Assembly: GCA_016937135.1 (NCBI GenBank)
Contig: JAFGWO010000021.1
Location: 1-7,040 of the forward strand
From: Pseudomonadota bacterium
GTDB taxonomy: Bacteria > BMS3Abin14
DNA: 7,040 nucleotides
Direction: 5' to 3'
Below the pieces are notes generated by a model, which worked only from the letters and a program-made list of their open reading frames with translations, did not search any database and was not told the DNA's origin. Of this stretch, positions 5,355 through 7,040 are shown piece by piece. The first letter of the stretch is position 1. The number at the start of each line of letters is the position of its first letter. Position numbers and translations under genes: made by a program.

Positions 5355-6304
5355 ACGGCGCCGGCGCCATCGGCAGCGTCTTTGGAGGGATGCTGACCCG
5401 GGGAGGGCACCGCGTGGAACTGGTCGGGCGGCCAGACCATATGAAGGCTGCCCAAAAAGAGGGGCTTTTCATCGAGGGACTCCTCGGTGATCATGTGATC
5501 CATCCTTCCGGGATGTGGACCTCCCTTGAAAAGATACCAGGGGATCCCCCCGTCAGGGCGATTTTCATCTGTGTCAAGTCCAATGATACGGCTTTTGCGG
5601 TGCGGGATCTGGCCGGGTCGGGCCTTGTGAGCCCTGAAACGCAGGTTGTTTCCCTGCAGAACGGTCTGGGAAACCTGGAAAAGATCAGGAAAGTTTTCGG
5701 CCCGGAGGTCAGCCTCGGGGGAAGGGTGATTTTCGGGGCCGAAACCAAAGGGCCGGGCAGGGTTTTCGTTTCGGTCTGGGCGGACAACGTCCTTATCGGG
5801 GGGCCATCCTCAGAAGAGGGGGCCGCGCGGGGGGAAGAACTGGCTGGGATCCTGTCCCGGTGCGGCATCCAGACCCGCTTTACCGGGGATATCGAGTCCG
5901 CCCTTTGGGTAAAAGTCCTTTATAATGTGGGGTTGAATCCCCTTTCCTCCCTTCTCGAGGTCCCGTACGGGGTTCTGGGTGAGGAAGAAAACGCACGGTT
6001 TCTCCTGGAAGAATCCATCCGGGAGGCGTTTCGCGTAGCTTCGCGAGAGACGGATACAGGCTTTGCCGATGAGGAATCGTATCTGGACCATTTTTTCACA
6101 AAGCTCCTTCCGGCAACGCGTTCCCATCACAGTTCGATGCTCCAGGACATGAAAAAGGGGAGGGACACCGAGGTCGATGCCATAACGGGAGAAGTGGTCA
6201 GGCGAGGGTTAAAATACGGAATCCCGACCCCCGTCAATGGGGTTCTCCTCGATCTGGTAAATGGAAAAACGGGTATAAGGAAAAAAGAAAGCAAGGGAAA
6301 ATGA
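5324..6304 (+). CDS. panE: Ketopantoate 2-reductase (2-dehydropantoate 2-reductase)
   Basis: This 326-residue cytosolic enzyme reduces 2-dehydropantoate to pantoate with NADPH, a step toward pantothenate and CoA. The N-terminal Rossmann fold begins F-I-I-Y-G12-A-G14-A-I-G17. K85-S-N follows the third strand, and N113-G-L-G-N closes the cofactor site. The C-terminal helical domain holds the catalytic K197 within W-V-K-V-L-Y-N201-V-G-L-N205-P, matching the Lys/Asn/Asn set of the family. The substrate-binding S-S-M-L-Q-D-M segment and E283 of T-E-V-D-A-I-T-G follow. Length is slightly above the common 300 or so. An in-frame TTG at 5312 exists, but the ATG at 5324 is more likely; its Shine-Dalgarno is weak (AGAGG, 12 bases away). 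Its stop overlaps the next start by 4 bases. Substrate assignment within this reductase family is good but not absolute, since other 2-ketoacid reductases share the fold. Confidence 0.92.
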   Translation: MKELSGRFIIYGAGAIGSVFGGMLTRGGHRVELVGRPDHMKAAQKEGLFIEGLLGDHVIHPSGMWTSLEKIPGDPPVRAIFICVKSNDTAFAVRDLAGSGLVSPETQVVSLQNGLGNLEKIRKVFGPEVSLGGRVIFGAETKGPGRVFVSVWADNVLIGGPSSEEGAARGEELAGILSRCGIQTRFTGDIESALWVKVLYNVGLNPLSSLLEVPYGVLGEEENARFLLEESIREAFRVASRETDTGFADEESYLDHFFTKLLPATRSHHSSMLQDMKKGRDTEVDAITGEVVRRGLKYGIPTPVNGVLLDLVNGKTGIRKKESKGK

Positions 6305-6957
6305 AAAGAAGCGATCCGGTTTTCATGTCCGGGTTTTCCAGAATCATTTTTGGTCTCGGACTGGTTTTTCTTCTCGCCGTCCTGACGGCTGACCGTCCGT
6401 CGGCCCAGGCAGACATCGTTGGTATCAGACCTGCAGGGAAAGGAGACAGGATGACAACAGTAAGGATCAAGACCTCCAAAGGGGACATCACCGCCCAGTT
6501 GGACGAGGCCAAAGCGCCTGAAACCGTCAGAAACTTTCTCGCATACGCGAAAGACGGTTTTTACGACGGGACCATCTTCCACCGCGTCATCGACGGATTC
6601 ATGATCCAGGGCGGAGGTTTTACCGCCGACATGAATCAGAAACAAACGAAACCACCCATCAAAAACGAAGCTGCCAATGGGCTTGAAAATCGCGCGGGGA
6701 CATTCGCCATGGCCCGCACCTCGGTCGTGGACAGCGCCACGTCCCAGTTCTTCATCAACCTTGATGATAACGATTTTCTGGACCACAAGGACAATTCCCC
6801 CTCCGGGTTTGGATATGCCGTTTTCGGGAGCGTCACCGGGGGGATGGACGTAGTGAAGGCCATAGGAAGCGTGCCGACGGGGAACGTAAAAGGTTTCGAG
6901 GATGTACCCCTTGAAGCGGTGGTGATAGAGAAGGTGGAGATAATCAAGGCTGAATAG
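6301..6957 (+). CDS. Cyclophilin-type peptidyl-prolyl cis-trans isomerase
   Basis: This 218-residue protein catalyses proline cis-trans isomerisation during protein folding. Residues 1-37 look like a secretion signal: K2-R3, a hydrophobic core at about 15-30, and A35-Q36-A37 before D38. The cyclophilin domain runs from about 51 to 216. It closely follows the E. coli PpiB pattern, with catalytic F-H-R95-V-I-D-G-F100-M101-I-Q103-G-G-G, then [13 protein letters not shown], and D-N-D-F-L-D. The long form overlaps the reductase stop as ATGA, so translational coupling is likely. M51 is a second in-frame start with AAAGGAG (6439-6445) five bases upstream, giving 168 residues, the usual cytoplasmic PpiB length. 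The long form should be periplasmic and the short one cytoplasmic. A lipoprotein is excluded because the signal has no cysteine. Confidence 0.93.
   Translation: MKRSDPVFMSGFSRIIFGLGLVFLLAVLTADRPSAQADIVGIRPAGKGDRMTTVRIKTSKGDITAQLDEAKAPETVRNFLAYAKDGFYDGTIFHRVIDGFMIQGGGFTADMNQKQTKPPIKNEAANGLENRAGTFAMARTSVVDSATSQFFINLDDNDFLDHKDNSPSGFGYAVFGSVTGGMDVVKAIGSVPTGNVKGFEDVPLEAVVIEKVEIIKAE
6439..6453 (+). promoter_or_regulatory. Internal ribosome binding site and ATG in the isomerase gene
   Basis: AAAGGAG (6439-6445) is followed after five bases by ATG (6451-6453), in frame with the isomerase. It is the best Shine-Dalgarno match in this part of the window, better than the one before the upstream ATG at 6301 (AAGGGA). 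It would start a signal-less form exactly at the cyclophilin domain. Confidence 0.6.
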
Positions 6958-6979
6958 GGAATGGGGGATAGGGAATAGG
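6952..6979 (+). repeat. Tandem heptamers overlapping the isomerase stop codon
   Basis: GAATAGG, GAATGGG, GGATAGG and GAATAGG follow each other without gap. The first unit contains the isomerase stop codon TAG (6955-6957). The array belongs to the same family as the GAATTGG arrays near 3562 and 3921. Confidence 0.8.
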
Positions 6980-7040
6980 GAAGAAAGAGAAAGACCACAG
7001 AAATCCTGTAAAAAACACCTATCCAGCAGGGAAAAAGCGA

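Overview
The window looks like a piece of chromosome from a Gram-negative bacterium of moderately high GC content, most likely a deltaproteobacterium (Desulfobacterota and relatives). Three things point there: a periplasmic Cache-type sensor beside a chemoreceptor, a credible sigma-54 promoter, and intergenic spacers filled with short heptamer and octamer repeats. The taxonomic placement is inference from style only; there is no rRNA or other marker here. All six genes lie on the + strand.

Positions 1-335 hold no gene. They contain an AT-rich stretch and a sigma-54-type promoter (225-240) about 95 bases before the first gene. Positions 336-3377 form a chemosensory group: a secreted periplasmic Cache/PDC-domain protein, a methyl-accepting chemotaxis protein with its own small four-helix periplasmic domain and a C-terminal CheR/CheB-type tether, and a CheW adaptor. 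No CheA, CheR, CheB or CheY is present, so the array kinase must be encoded elsewhere. The soluble Cache protein next to a short-domain receptor suggests a split sensor in which ligand is bound in the periplasm and relayed through the receptor.

Positions 3378-4011 are a 634-base spacer with no convincing gene. It holds tandem heptamers of two families in both orientations, a 37-base polypyrimidine run and several small hairpins. It ends in a sigma-70-like promoter placed so close to the next ATG that the transcript may be leaderless.

Positions 4012-6957 carry a DUF89/ARMT1-like metal-dependent phosphatase, a small cysteine-rich zinc-binding-type protein, ketopantoate 2-reductase (pantothenate/CoA synthesis) and a cyclophilin-type peptidyl-prolyl isomerase. 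The first two are closely spaced, and the last two overlap by 4 bases. DUF89 phosphatases include ones that act on CoA-pathway intermediates, so placement near the ketopantoate reductase gene is suggestive. The reductase start codon sits in the loop of a long near-perfect hairpin. The isomerase has both a signal-peptide start and an internal ATG with a strong ribosome binding site, which could give periplasmic and cytoplasmic forms. Positions 6958-7040 hold another heptamer repeat and nothing else recognisable.
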